DNA of 64,000 nt from Ectopseudomonas chengduensis (GTDB lineage: Bacteria > Pseudomonadota > Gammaproteobacteria > Pseudomonadales > Pseudomonadaceae), in assembly GCF_900102635.1 (NCBI RefSeq), contig NZ_FMZQ01000012.1:141379-205378 (forward strand). The letters are read 5' to 3'. Under the pieces are notes generated by a model. That model was not told where the DNA came from. It searched no databases and saw only the letters and a program-made list of their open reading frames with translations. Of this stretch, positions 41,346 to 49,323 are shown piece after piece. The position numbers and the translations under genes were made by a program. The first letter of the stretch is position 1, and every line of letters starts with the position of its first letter.

Positions 41346-42527
41346 ATGGCCCAGCTCTACAGTGCGCGCAGTCGCGCCATCGAACCCTTTCATGTGATGG
41401 CCTTGCTGGCGCGTGCCAACGAATTGCAGGCGGCTGGTCACGATGTGATTCACCTGGAGATTGGCGAGCCGGATTTCACCACCGCCGAGCCGATCATCCG
41501 CGCCGGGCAGGCCGCACTGTCCGCCGGGCACACCCGCTACACCGCCGCGCGCGGCCTGCCGCAGCTGCGTGAAGCCATCGCAGGCTTCTACGCCGAACGT
41601 TACCGTTTGAATGTCGACCCGCAGCGCATTCTGGTGACGCCGGGCGGCTCTGGCGCATTGCTGCTGGCCGCCAGCCTGCTGGTCGATCCGGGCAAGCACT
41701 GGCTGCTGGCCGACCCCGGCTACCCGTGCAACCGCCACTTCCTGCGCCTGGTCGAAGGCGCCGCACAACTGGTGCCGGTCGGCCCGGACGTGCGTTACCA
41801 GCTCACCCCGCAGCTGGTGGAGCGGCATTGGGACTCGGACAGCGTCGGCGCGCTGGTGGCCTCGCCGGCCAACCCGACCGGCACCCTGCTGCACAAGGAC
41901 GAGCTGGCGGCGCTGTCGACCTGCCTCAAGCAGCGCGGCGGCCATCTGGTGGTGGACGAGATCTACCACGGCCTGACCTATGGTTGCGACGCGCCGAGCG
42001 TGCTGGAGGTGGATGACGACGCCTTCGTGCTCAACAGCTTCTCCAAATATTTCGGCATGACCGGCTGGCGCCTGGGCTGGCTGGTCGCGCCCGAGGCGGC
42101 CGTGCCTGAGTTGGAAAAACTGGCGCAGAACCTCTACATCAGTGCGCCGAGCATGGCCCAGCATGCCGCGCTGGCTTGCTTCGAGCCGGCGACGTTGGCG
42201 ATCCTCGAAGAGCGTCGTCACGAATTCCAGCGACGCCGCGACTACCTGTTGCCGGCGTTGCGCGAGCTGGGCTTTGGTATCGCCGTGGAGCCGGAAGGTG
42301 CCTTCTATCTATATGCAGATATCAGCGCCTTCGGCGGCGACGCCTTCGCTTTCTGCCGGCACTTCATCGAAACCGAGCATGTGGCCTTCACCCCGGGCCT
42401 GGATTTCGGCCGTTACCAGGCCGGGCACCATGTGCGTTTCGCCTACACGCAGAATGTCGAGCGCCTGCAGCAGGCGGTCGAGCGTATCGCCCGCGGCCTG
42501 AAGAGCTGGAAGCCCGATGCGCTTTGA
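41346..42527 (+). CDS. PLP-dependent class I/II aminotransferase
   Basis: A 393-residue fold type I aminotransferase. Visible features are HLEIGEPDF near 40, the substrate/PLP segment PGGSGALLLAASLLVDPG near 100, and ASPANPTGTL near 175. The PLP Asp/Tyr pair lies in VVDEIYHGL near 205, and the Schiff-base Lys234 in NSFSKYFGMTGWRLGW. A C-terminal Arg region in HHVRFAYTQ follows. The substrate is unknown, and the sequence is of the AspC/alanine-transaminase-like group. The in-frame extension upstream to 41277 is not supported. It overlaps sfsA by 11 bases. Confidence 0.92.
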   Translation: MAQLYSARSRAIEPFHVMALLARANELQAAGHDVIHLEIGEPDFTTAEPIIRAGQAALSAGHTRYTAARGLPQLREAIAGFYAERYRLNVDPQRILVTPGGSGALLLAASLLVDPGKHWLLADPGYPCNRHFLRLVEGAAQLVPVGPDVRYQLTPQLVERHWDSDSVGALVASPANPTGTLLHKDELAALSTCLKQRGGHLVVDEIYHGLTYGCDAPSVLEVDDDAFVLNSFSKYFGMTGWRLGWLVAPEAAVPELEKLAQNLYISAPSMAQHAALACFEPATLAILEERRHEFQRRRDYLLPALRELGFGIAVEPEGAFYLYADISAFGGDAFAFCRHFIETEHVAFTPGLDFGRYQAGHHVRFAYTQNVERLQQAVERIARGLKSWKPDAL

Positions 42528-43224
42528 TCCGCCGCTGGAAGAAGGGCGCCTGTTGCGCCGCTACAAGCGCTTTCTCGCCGATATCGAGACCGCCAGCGGC
42601 GAGCAGATGACCATCCACTGCGCCAACACTGGCTCGATGCTCAATTGTATGAGCGAAGGGTGCCGGGTGTGGTTCAGCCGCAGCAATGACCCCAAGCGCA
42701 AGTTACCGGGCAGTTGGGAAATCAGTGAAACGCCGCAGGGGCGCCTGGCCTGCATCAATACCGCGCGGGCCAATGCGCTGGTGGAAGAGGCGCTGCGCGC
42801 CGGGCTGATCGCGGAACTGGCCGGCTTTACCGCGCTTAAGCGCGAGGTGCCTTACGGGGTGGAGAACAGCCGCGCCGACTTTCGTCTGGATTACCCGCAC
42901 GGGCCGGTCTATGTCGAGGTCAAGAGCGTGACGCTGGGCTTCGATGATAGCGACGTGGCGGCCTTTCCCGATGCTGTCACTCAGCGCGGTGCCAAGCACC
43001 TGCGCGAGCTGGCAGCGCTGGCGCGTGCCGGTGTGCGGACCGTGCAGCTGTATTGCGTGAACCTTTCCGGTATCCGCGCCGTGCGCGCTGCCGAGGAAAT
43101 CGATCCGACTTACGCTGCCGGCTTGCGCGAGGCCAAAGCCGCGGGGGTTGAGGTACTGGCCTACGGCGCCGAACTCAGTCCCGAAGGGATCGCCCTGGTT
43201 CGCCGGCTGGAGGTGCTGGAGTAG
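42517..43224 (+). CDS. sfsA: DNA/RNA nuclease SfsA
   Basis: A 235-residue SfsA protein, first described as a sugar fermentation stimulation factor and now assigned to a nuclease-like fold. Features are an N-terminal OB-fold (MRFDPPLEEGRLLRRYKRFLADIE), HCANTGSMLNC near 30, REVPYGVENSRADF near 110, and the catalytic-type YVEVKSVTLG near 130. The start overlaps the aminotransferase end, implying coupling. P. aeruginosa has the same pair next to dksA. Cellular role remains poorly defined. Confidence 0.95.
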   Translation: MRFDPPLEEGRLLRRYKRFLADIETASGEQMTIHCANTGSMLNCMSEGCRVWFSRSNDPKRKLPGSWEISETPQGRLACINTARANALVEEALRAGLIAELAGFTALKREVPYGVENSRADFRLDYPHGPVYVEVKSVTLGFDDSDVAAFPDAVTQRGAKHLRELAALARAGVRTVQLYCVNLSGIRAVRAAEEIDPTYAAGLREAKAAGVEVLAYGAELSPEGIALVRRLEVLE

Positions 43225-43227
43225 GCG

Positions 43228-43545
43228 CTACGGGGCGATCCAGATTCCGTTCGCATCTTCCCTGCATTCCAGCATTAGCAGTGCCTGCCCCTCGCAGGGG
43301 CCCGCCACGCATTCGCCGTTCTCGATCAGAAACAGCGCGCCATGGGTCGCGCAGCGGATCAGGCTGCCGCTGTCATCGAGAAAATCGTCCTTCTGCCATT
43401 CCAGTGCAATGCCGCGATGCGGGCAGCGGTTGAGGTAGGCATGTACCTGGCCAGCCCTGCGCACGGCGAGCAGGTTCAGCTGGTCTATGACGAAGCCCCG
43501 GCTCTGACCTTCGGCCAGTTCGTGTGGGGCGCACAAGCGGATCAT
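43228..43545 (-). CDS. Rieske [2Fe-2S] protein
   Basis: A 105-residue single-domain Rieske ferredoxin-like protein. Ligands are Cys41 and His43 (CPHRG) and Cys65 and His68 (CATHGA), with 21 residues between the pairs, suitable for binding a [2Fe-2S] cluster. No signal peptide is visible, so it is probably cytoplasmic and may donate electrons to an unidentified oxygenase. It is convergent with sfsA (3 bases apart) and divergent from phuS. Partner unknown. Confidence 0.9.
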   Translation of the reverse strand: MIRLCAPHELAEGQSRGFVIDQLNLLAVRRAGQVHAYLNRCPHRGIALEWQKDDFLDDSGSLIRCATHGALFLIENGECVAGPCEGQALLMLECREDANGIWIAP

Positions 43546-43740
43546 CGCGGTTTCCCGTTAGCGTGGAAGTCGCTTAGTGGCGACCTCTGATGATCTTCTC
43601 CCTCCGGAGAAGGTGGCGCATAGCGCCGCAACAGGGGCGGATTATCCCGCAAGAAGAAAGAGGGCGCATCCATGCTCGGGTACGACGCCTATGCCCAAGG
43701 TTGGCGGCGTTACAGTGATTAGGGGTGGATTACTACTCTA

Positions 43741-43760
43741 TATAAGTGATTCTCATGTAG
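43741..43760 (+). promoter_or_regulatory. Fur-box-like site upstream of phuS
   Basis: TATAAGTGATTCTCATGTAG resembles the GATAAT-type Fur array with several mismatches and lies about 85 bases before the phuS start. An iron-regulated promoter is expected here from the function of the operon. The remainder of 43546-43843 holds a CTTCTCC/GGAGAAG hairpin (43595-43612) and nothing else I can name. Confidence 0.5.
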
Positions 43761-43843
43761 ATTATTGCTCTGTTTTGTTGGCGCTGACCTGAGGTCTGTA
43801 CCGCAAAGACACTGGCAATCGCCCGCGAGGAAGGACTGTTCTC

Positions 43844-44890
43844 ATGAGTACCGCTCCAACTGCTGCCGCTCAGGCGGTCAATCTTTACCAGGCTTGGCAG
43901 GCGCTGCGTCTGCAACAACCACGTCTGCGCGCCCGCGAGGCGGCAGCACAGCTGGGCGTGAGCGAGGCCGAGCTGACTGCTAGCCGTCTGGGTATCGATG
44001 CGCGACGGCTGCGCCCGGACTGGGCCGAGTTGCTGCCGGCACTCGGCGCGCTCGGCCATGTGATGGTGCTGACCCGCAACGAGCACTGCGTCCATGAGCG
44101 CAAGGGGCTGTACCGCGAGGTGAGTGTTGCCGCATCCGGGCAGATGGGCCTGGTGGTGTCGGCAGATATCGACCTGCGTCTTTTCCTCGGTGGCTGGGCC
44201 AGCGTGTTCGCCATCGCCGAGGAAACCGCCAAGGGCACCCAGCGCAGCATCCAGGTGTTCGACCAGCAGGGCGTTGCCGTGCACAAGGTCTACCTGACCG
44301 AACGTAGTGAGCTGAGCGCCTGGCAGCCGCTGATCGAGCGCTTCTCTGGCGAGCAGAGCGCCGAGCTGCAGTTGTTGCCGCCGCCTGCTGCGCCGCTGCG
44401 CAAGGTCGACGCCGATATCGACAGTCAGGCGCTGCGTGAGGGCTGGGCGACGCTGCAGGACACCCACCATTTCTTCGCTCTTTTGAAGAAGCATGAGGTG
44501 GCCCGTACCCAGGCGCTGCGCCTGGCTGGTGAGCAATGGGCGCAACCGTTGGCGACCTCCGAGTTGACGGCGCTGATGGAGCAGGCCGCTGCCCGTGAAG
44601 TGCCGATCATGGTGTTCGTTGGCAACCGCCACTGCATTCAGATCCACACCGGCCCGGTGCACAACCTGCGCTGGATGGACAGCTGGTTCAACGTGCTTGA
44701 CCCCGACTTCAACCTGCACCTGCAGACGCGCGGTGTGGTCGAGTTGTGGCGCGTGCGCAAACCCAGCATCGACGGCGTGATCACCAGTCTGGAGGCCTTC
44801 GATGCCGAGGGCGAGCTGGTGGTCCAGCTGTTCGGTGCGCGCAAGCCGGGTATGGCCGAGCGCGCCGAGTCACTGCCTGTGCTGGCCTGA
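43844..44890 (+). CDS. phuS: Cytoplasmic heme-binding/heme-trafficking protein PhuS
   Basis: A HemS/ShuS/PhuS-family protein that takes heme from the ABC importer and delivers it to heme oxygenase. The 348 residues consist of two tandem homologous halves (about 20-170 and 200-345). Each half has a VMVLTRNEHCVHERKG or IMVFVGNRHCIQIHTGPV type strand and a W-rich segment (FLGGWASVF, WMDSWFNVL). Heme-ligand candidates are the histidines near 207-212 (LKKHEVART). ATG 43844 follows GAGGAAGGACTGTTCTC. First gene of the heme operon. Confidence 0.93.
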   Translation: MSTAPTAAAQAVNLYQAWQALRLQQPRLRAREAAAQLGVSEAELTASRLGIDARRLRPDWAELLPALGALGHVMVLTRNEHCVHERKGLYREVSVAASGQMGLVVSADIDLRLFLGGWASVFAIAEETAKGTQRSIQVFDQQGVAVHKVYLTERSELSAWQPLIERFSGEQSAELQLLPPPAAPLRKVDADIDSQALREGWATLQDTHHFFALLKKHEVARTQALRLAGEQWAQPLATSELTALMEQAAAREVPIMVFVGNRHCIQIHTGPVHNLRWMDSWFNVLDPDFNLHLQTRGVVELWRVRKPSIDGVITSLEAFDAEGELVVQLFGARKPGMAERAESLPVLA

Positions 44891-44953
44891 GCCGAGTGTG
44901 CCGGTCACCTGCAACGGCTGGCCGGTCGATGTCATCTTCGAGGAGTCAAGATC

Positions 44954-45853
44954 ATGCGTCTTGCCAATATCCTGGGCGGCCTGGCGGCCGTCCTGCTATT
45001 TCCCAATATGGTGCTGGCGGCCGAGCCGCTGCCGCAGCGCTGGGTGAGTTCCGGTGGCGCTCTGAGTGAGTGGGTGGTGCTGCTCGGCGGTGAGAGCAAG
45101 CTGGTGGGCGTCGATAGCACCAGTCGTCATCCCGCCTCGCTGACCAAGCTGCCCAGCGTCGGTTATCAGCGGCAACTGGCGGCCGAGGGCATTCTGGCCC
45201 TGCGCCCGGATCTGCTGCTGGGTAGTGAAGAAATGGGCCCGCCGCCGGTGCTCGCGCAACTGGCAGCGGCGGGTGTGCGCATCGAGCGCCTGACTGCGCG
45301 AGCCGAGCTAGACAGCCTGCAGGCCAACCTGCAGCGGCTGGGCCAGTTGCTCGGTGATGAGGCGGCAGGGCAACGCGCCTTCGCTGCTTACCAGGCGCGC
45401 TTGCAGACCCAGCAGCAGTGGGTCGAGCAGGCCCAGCGCAGCCAAGACGCGCCCGGTGTGTTGCTATTGCTCGGTCATGCCGGTGGCAGTCCGCTGGTTG
45501 GTGGTATCGACACCGCTGCCGACTGGCTGATCAGCCGTGCCGGCGGGCGCAATCTGGCCAGTCACAGCGGCTACAAGGCGTTGTCCAGCGAAGCGCTGCT
45601 GGCGCTCGATCCGCAGGTCGTGGTGGTGGCTGATCGCGCCTTGGAGGGTGACGCGGCCAGGCAGGCCCTGCTGCAGCAGAATCCTGCCCTGGCCGGTACC
45701 CGCGCGGCGCGCGAGGGACGTTTACTGGCGCTGGACCCGACCCTGCTGGTCGGCGGTCTTGGGCCGCGCGTGCCGGATGGGCTGGCGATGCTCGCTGCAG
45801 GCTTTTATCCTGCCAGCCAATTTCCGACAGCCGAAGCCAAGCGCGAGCCATGA
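44954..45853 (+). CDS. phuT: Heme ABC transporter periplasmic binding protein PhuT
   Basis: Carries heme across the periplasm to the PhuUV importer. The 299 residues begin with a signal peptide (MRLANILGGLAAVLLFPNMVLA). A class III binding-protein fold follows: LTKLPSVGYQRQLAAEGILALRPDLLLGS and the long helix near 130-165. The family's axial Tyr ligand is probably in PSVGYQR. GAGGAG precedes the start by 10 bases. The stop overlaps the phuU start (ATGA). Confidence 0.94.
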   Translation: MRLANILGGLAAVLLFPNMVLAAEPLPQRWVSSGGALSEWVVLLGGESKLVGVDSTSRHPASLTKLPSVGYQRQLAAEGILALRPDLLLGSEEMGPPPVLAQLAAAGVRIERLTARAELDSLQANLQRLGQLLGDEAAGQRAFAAYQARLQTQQQWVEQAQRSQDAPGVLLLLGHAGGSPLVGGIDTAADWLISRAGGRNLASHSGYKALSSEALLALDPQVVVVADRALEGDAARQALLQQNPALAGTRAAREGRLLALDPTLLVGGLGPRVPDGLAMLAAGFYPASQFPTAEAKREP

Positions 45854-46890
45854 CCTCACCTTTTTCGACGCGCCCATTGTTCATCGTACTGGGCCTGCTG
45901 CTCGTGCTCGTGCTGTGGCTGTCGCTGGCGCTCGGACCGGTCAGTCTGCCACTGGGCGATACCATGCGTGCAGCACTGCGTCTGCTGGGCCTGCCTCTCA
46001 CGGCGGATGCATCGCTACAGCAGGCCGAACTGATCCTGTCGCAGATCCGCATGCCGCGCACCTTGCTCGGGCTGACCGTGGGCATGGTGCTGGCGCTCTG
46101 TGGCGTGGCGATGCAGGGGCTGTTTCGCAATCCACTGGCTGACCCCGGTTTGGTGGGTGTTTCCAGCGGCGCTGCGCTGGGCGCTGCGGTGGCCATTGTC
46201 GGCGGCGCCGCGTTCGGTGGTTTACCCGAAGCCTTCGCGCCCTATCTGCTGTCGGCCTGTGCCTTCGTCGGTGGCTTGCTGGTCACGGCGTTGGTCTACC
46301 GTCTGGGCCGACGTGACGGGCAGACCAATGTGGCGACCATGTTGCTGGCGGGCATCGCCCTGACCGCGCTCGCGGGGGCGGCCATCGGTCTGTTCACCTA
46401 CCTGGCGGACGATGCGACCCTGCGCACCCTGACCTTCTGGAACCTGGGCAGCCTCAACGGCGCCAGTTACGCGCGACTCTGGCCGCTGTTGCTGGCCACG
46501 CTGGCCGTGGCGCTGTGGTTGCCGCGACGGGCACGGGCGTTGAACGCGCTGCTGCTGGGCGAGTCGGAGGCGCGCCACCTTGGTTTCGATGTGGAGCGCC
46601 TCAAGCGCGAGCTGGTGTTCTGCACGGCATTGGGTGTCGGTGCTGCGGTGGCGGCCGCCGGCTTGATCGGTTTCATCGGCCTTGTGGTGCCGCATCTGAT
46701 GCGCCTGCTGGTGGGCCCCGATCATCGCCTGTTGCTCCCTGCATCCGCGCTTGCCGGTGCGAGCCTGTTGCTGCTGGCCGATCTGGTCGCGCGCCTGGCA
46801 CTGGCACCTGCCGAGTTGCCGATTGGCATCGTCACGGCGTTGATCGGCGCGCCGTTCTTTCTTTATCTGCTGGTGCGGGGGCGAAGCTGA
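45850..46890 (+). CDS. phuU: Heme ABC transporter permease PhuU
   Basis: Inner-membrane FecCD/BtuC-type permease for heme. The 346 residues have about ten hydrophobic segments and the family motifs RMPRTLLGLTVGMVLAL near 65, QGLFRNPLADPGLVGVSSG near 90, and GLIGFIGLVVPHLMRLLVGPDHR near 280. The ATP-binding protein docks to the loop before the last of these. It overlaps phuT at the 5' end and phuV at the 3' end (TGATG), typical of a tightly coupled import operon. Confidence 0.96.
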   Translation: MTSPFSTRPLFIVLGLLLVLVLWLSLALGPVSLPLGDTMRAALRLLGLPLTADASLQQAELILSQIRMPRTLLGLTVGMVLALCGVAMQGLFRNPLADPGLVGVSSGAALGAAVAIVGGAAFGGLPEAFAPYLLSACAFVGGLLVTALVYRLGRRDGQTNVATMLLAGIALTALAGAAIGLFTYLADDATLRTLTFWNLGSLNGASYARLWPLLLATLAVALWLPRRARALNALLLGESEARHLGFDVERLKRELVFCTALGVGAAVAAAGLIGFIGLVVPHLMRLLVGPDHRLLLPASALAGASLLLLADLVARLALAPAELPIGIVTALIGAPFFLYLLVRGRS

Positions 46891-47657
46891 TGCTGCGGGT
46901 TGAACAGCTGGAAGTCCGCCGCGGCCAGGGCGTGGCGCTCAGTGGCATCGATCTGCAGTTGCACCCCGGCGAAGTGCTGGGTGTGCTGGGGCCCAACGGT
47001 GCGGGCAAGAGCACCCTGCTGGCGGCGATGACCGGCGAGCTGCCGGCCAGCGCCGGGCAGGTGACGCTGGATCAGCGCGCGCTCGATGATTGGGCCGGGC
47101 CGGAGCGGGCCAGACGTCTGGCCGTCCTGCCGCAGAGTTCCAGTCTGAATTTCGCCTTTCGTGTCGAGGAAGTGGTCGCCATGGGCCGTCTGCCGCATGA
47201 CAGCGGGCGCGTGCTCGACGCGCAGATCGTCCAGCAGGCGCTGCAGGCAGCCGATGCTGTTCACCTGGCGGGGCGCAGCTACCTGGCGTTGTCCGGCGGG
47301 GAGCGCCAACGCGTGCACCTGGCGCGGGTGCTGGCGCAGCTGTGGCCGGGAGGCGAGGGGCAGATCCTGCTGCTTGATGAGCCGACCTCGATGCTCGATC
47401 CGCTGCATCAGCACACCTGCCTGCGGGCGGTTCGTCGTTTGGCCGAATCCGGCGCGGCGGTGCTGGTGATCCTCCATGACCTCAATCTGGCCGCGCGTTA
47501 CTGTGATCGCCTGTTGTTGCTGGAGCAGGGCCGGGCGCATGCGCTGGGTACGCCTGCCGAAGTATTGCGGGCCGAGCCCCTGCAGGCCGTGTTCGGTCTG
47601 GAAGTGCTGGTGCAGACTCATCCCGAACGCGGCCACCCGCTGATCATCGCACGCTGA
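46890..47657 (+). CDS. phuV: Heme ABC transporter ATP-binding protein PhuV
   Basis: Powers PhuU. The 255 residues show Walker A GPNGAGKST near 36, Q-loop LPQSSSLNFAF near 82, the signature LSGGERQR near 136, Walker B ILLLDEPT near 160 and the switch His in VILHDLN near 193. ATG 46890 shares its A with the phuU stop. A long in-frame extension upstream lies over phuU and is not real. Confidence 0.96.
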   Translation: MLRVEQLEVRRGQGVALSGIDLQLHPGEVLGVLGPNGAGKSTLLAAMTGELPASAGQVTLDQRALDDWAGPERARRLAVLPQSSSLNFAFRVEEVVAMGRLPHDSGRVLDAQIVQQALQAADAVHLAGRSYLALSGGERQRVHLARVLAQLWPGGEGQILLLDEPTSMLDPLHQHTCLRAVRRLAESGAAVLVILHDLNLAARYCDRLLLLEQGRAHALGTPAEVLRAEPLQAVFGLEVLVQTHPERGHPLIIAR

Positions 47658-47675
47658 ATAATGTTGGAGCCCTCG

Positions 47676-48560
47676 ATGCGAGCTGTACTGCTGAGCTGTC
47701 TGATGCTGCTGGCTGCCTGCCAGAGCCGACCGATGCTGCCGCTGCCGGTACCGCTTGCTCCGCTGGGGCATGAGCATGCTGATCTGGGGCGTATCGTCGA
47801 TCTGGCCAGCGGACGCACTATCGACCCTGAGCAACTGCTGGATCGCCTGGCACTGGCCGAGCGGGTACTGGTCGGTGAGCAGCACGACAATCCTGATCAC
47901 CATGCCCTGCAGCTTTGGCTATTGCGCGAGCTATCCAGGCTGCGCCCGCAGGGCAGCGTGTTGATGGAGATGCTCAATCCTGATCAGCAGAACAAAGTCG
48001 ATCAGGCCCGGACAGCTGCGCGCGCGGGGCAGGCGATTACCGATCCGTTCGATACCCTGGCCTGGCAACCTGGATGGGATTGGTCGCTTTACGGGCCGCT
48101 GGTGATGCATCAATTGCGGCAGCCCTACCCCTTGCTTGCGGCCAATCTGGATCGTGCCGAGATCATGCAGATCTATCGCCAGCGCCCGACGCTCGGGGGC
48201 GAGCGCTCTGGTGCAGCCGAGGTGCAGGAGCGTTTGCTGGCGGATATCCGTGAGTCGCACTGCGGCCTGCTGCCGGACAGCCAGTTGCCGGCGATGCTTG
48301 CTGTACAGCAACAGCGTGATCGGCGCATGGCCGAGGCTCTGTTGGCGGCGCCACAGCCAAGCCTGCTGCTGGCCGGCGCCTTTCATGTGCGCAAGGATCT
48401 CGGCGTACCCTTGCACCTGGCGGACCTCAGCGCGCAGGCTGGCAGCGCGGTGCTGATATTGGCCGAAGTCGGCCGTGCGGTGGACGCTACTATGGCCGAT
48501 TACGTCTGGTTCACGGCAGCGCAGCCGGAGCAGGATCACTGCGCCAAACTGCGACCCTAG
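47676..48560 (+). CDS. ChaN-family iron-regulated lipoprotein
   Basis: A 294-residue lipoprotein: signal MRAVLLSCLMLLAAC with lipobox LAAC, then a ChaN domain (LVGEQHDNPDHHALQLWLLREL, SVLMEML and LLLAGAFHVRKDLGVP). ChaN of Campylobacter binds heme and works with an outer-membrane heme receptor. ATG 47676 has TTGGAG seven bases upstream and is favoured over the ATG at 47661. Position directly after phuV suggests that it, or the next gene, corresponds to phuW of P. aeruginosa. I could not decide which. Confidence 0.85.
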   Translation: MRAVLLSCLMLLAACQSRPMLPLPVPLAPLGHEHADLGRIVDLASGRTIDPEQLLDRLALAERVLVGEQHDNPDHHALQLWLLRELSRLRPQGSVLMEMLNPDQQNKVDQARTAARAGQAITDPFDTLAWQPGWDWSLYGPLVMHQLRQPYPLLAANLDRAEIMQIYRQRPTLGGERSGAAEVQERLLADIRESHCGLLPDSQLPAMLAVQQQRDRRMAEALLAAPQPSLLLAGAFHVRKDLGVPLHLADLSAQAGSAVLILAEVGRAVDATMADYVWFTAAQPEQDHCAKLRP

Positions 48561-48621
48561 CCGCCTTTCGTGGGCTGCCTGCAAGGTATCCTCGGCGCTT
48601 TGCCGATTCGGAGCCTGACCT

Positions 48622-49029
48622 ATGTCCACAGACGTTCGCGACCTGCTGCAAGGTTATTTCAACGCCCTCAATGATCGGGATATCCGCGCCTGTCTGGCAC
48701 TGGTCAGCGACGAGCTGATTCTGCAGCCCAATCAGGGTTTCACCGAGCATGGGCGCGACGCCTTCGCGGCTTTTCTGGAGCGGCAGCTGCATTGCTATCG
48801 CGAGATGATCGAGTCGCTGGTGATCCTGGTCGAGCCACAAGGGCGACATGCGGCCTGCGAGTACCGCGTTATCGGCGAGTATCTGGCTACTGATGATGGC
48901 CTGCCGGAGGCCTGCGGGCAGCGTTACGAGATGCGCGTCGGCGCCTTCTTCGAGATCCAGCACGGGCTGATCACGCGCATCAGCCTGCATTTCAATTTGC
49001 CGGACTGGCTGGCTCAGGTCGACGACTAG
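48622..49029 (+). CDS. SnoaL/NTF2-like protein
   Basis: A 135-residue single-domain protein of the SnoaL-like (NTF2 superfamily) type. The N-terminal helix VRDLLQGYFNALNDRDI and ALVSDELILQPNQGFTEHGRDAFAAFL are typical of the fold. The C-terminal strands are EMRVGAFFEIQHGLITRISLHFNL. No signal peptide. Such proteins are small-molecule isomerases, hydrolases or non-catalytic folds, and substrate and function are unknown. It is last in the heme operon, 61 bases after the ChaN gene, and convergent with the prrF RNA. Confidence 0.75.
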   Translation: MSTDVRDLLQGYFNALNDRDIRACLALVSDELILQPNQGFTEHGRDAFAAFLERQLHCYREMIESLVILVEPQGRHAACEYRVIGEYLATDDGLPEACGQRYEMRVGAFFEIQHGLITRISLHFNLPDWLAQVDD

Positions 49030-49080
49030 ACCCTGCTAAGGGCTTCGTGTGGAGACGGCATGACGCACTTTTGTCCAGGC

Positions 49081-49195
49081 AAAAAAAGACCCGGCAAGAG
49101 CCGGGTCAATAACCGTGATTAGCCTGATGAGGAGATAATCTGAAGAGTCCGACTGAATGGTCTCTTTAGCTTATCGGCTGATCTCGCGACCAGTT
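49081..49195 (-). ncRNA. prrF: PrrF-type iron-responsive small RNA
   Basis: A reverse-strand RNA of about 115 nt. It begins AACTGGTCGCGAGATCAGCC at 49195 and contains the segment ATTATCTCCTCATCAGGCTA, the conserved core that pairs with iron-protein mRNAs in PrrF1/PrrF2. It ends in the terminator GACCCGGC-TCTT-GCCGGGTC followed by seven Ts (49081-49087). It matches my memory of P. aeruginosa PrrF almost throughout and occupies the same place between cbpA and the phu operon. P. aeruginosa has two tandem copies; only one is here. It acts with Hfq to repress non-essential iron-using proteins when iron is low. Confidence 0.95.
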
Positions 49196-49229
49196 GAGAT
49201 AATAATAACAATTCTCATTACATAGTCAA
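49196..49229 (-). promoter_or_regulatory. Fur-controlled promoter of prrF
   Basis: Reverse-strand TTGACT (49229-49224) and TATTAT (49207-49202) are 16 bases apart and 6 bases before the predicted start. GATAATAATAACAATTCTC at 49198-49216 matches 15 of 19 positions of the Fur consensus and overlaps the -10 box and spacer, as expected for Fur repression. Confidence 0.9.
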
Positions 49230-49278
49230 CGCCCTTTTGAGAACTTTTCTCAGAAAGTTTTGCCGGCCTCATAAATGC

Positions 49279-49303
49279 AAAAACCCGGCACGGGGCCGGG
49301 GTT
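49279..49303 (-). terminator. Terminator after cbpA
   Basis: AACCCGGC / GCCGGGGTT stem with a 5-base loop, followed on the reverse strand by TTTTTGC, about 20 bases past the cbpA stop. It insulates cbpA from the prrF promoter. Confidence 0.85.
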
Positions 49304-49323
49304 CGCTGATGTGGGATGGAGAC

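Noticed and set aside
46515..46889. An N-terminal extension of phuV across phuU
   Set aside because: It overlaps the conserved end of phuU in another frame, and the TGATG junction fixes the start at 46890.
49196..49320. A second tandem prrF copy
   Set aside because: No second core or terminator of PrrF type is present. The remaining hairpin belongs to cbpA.
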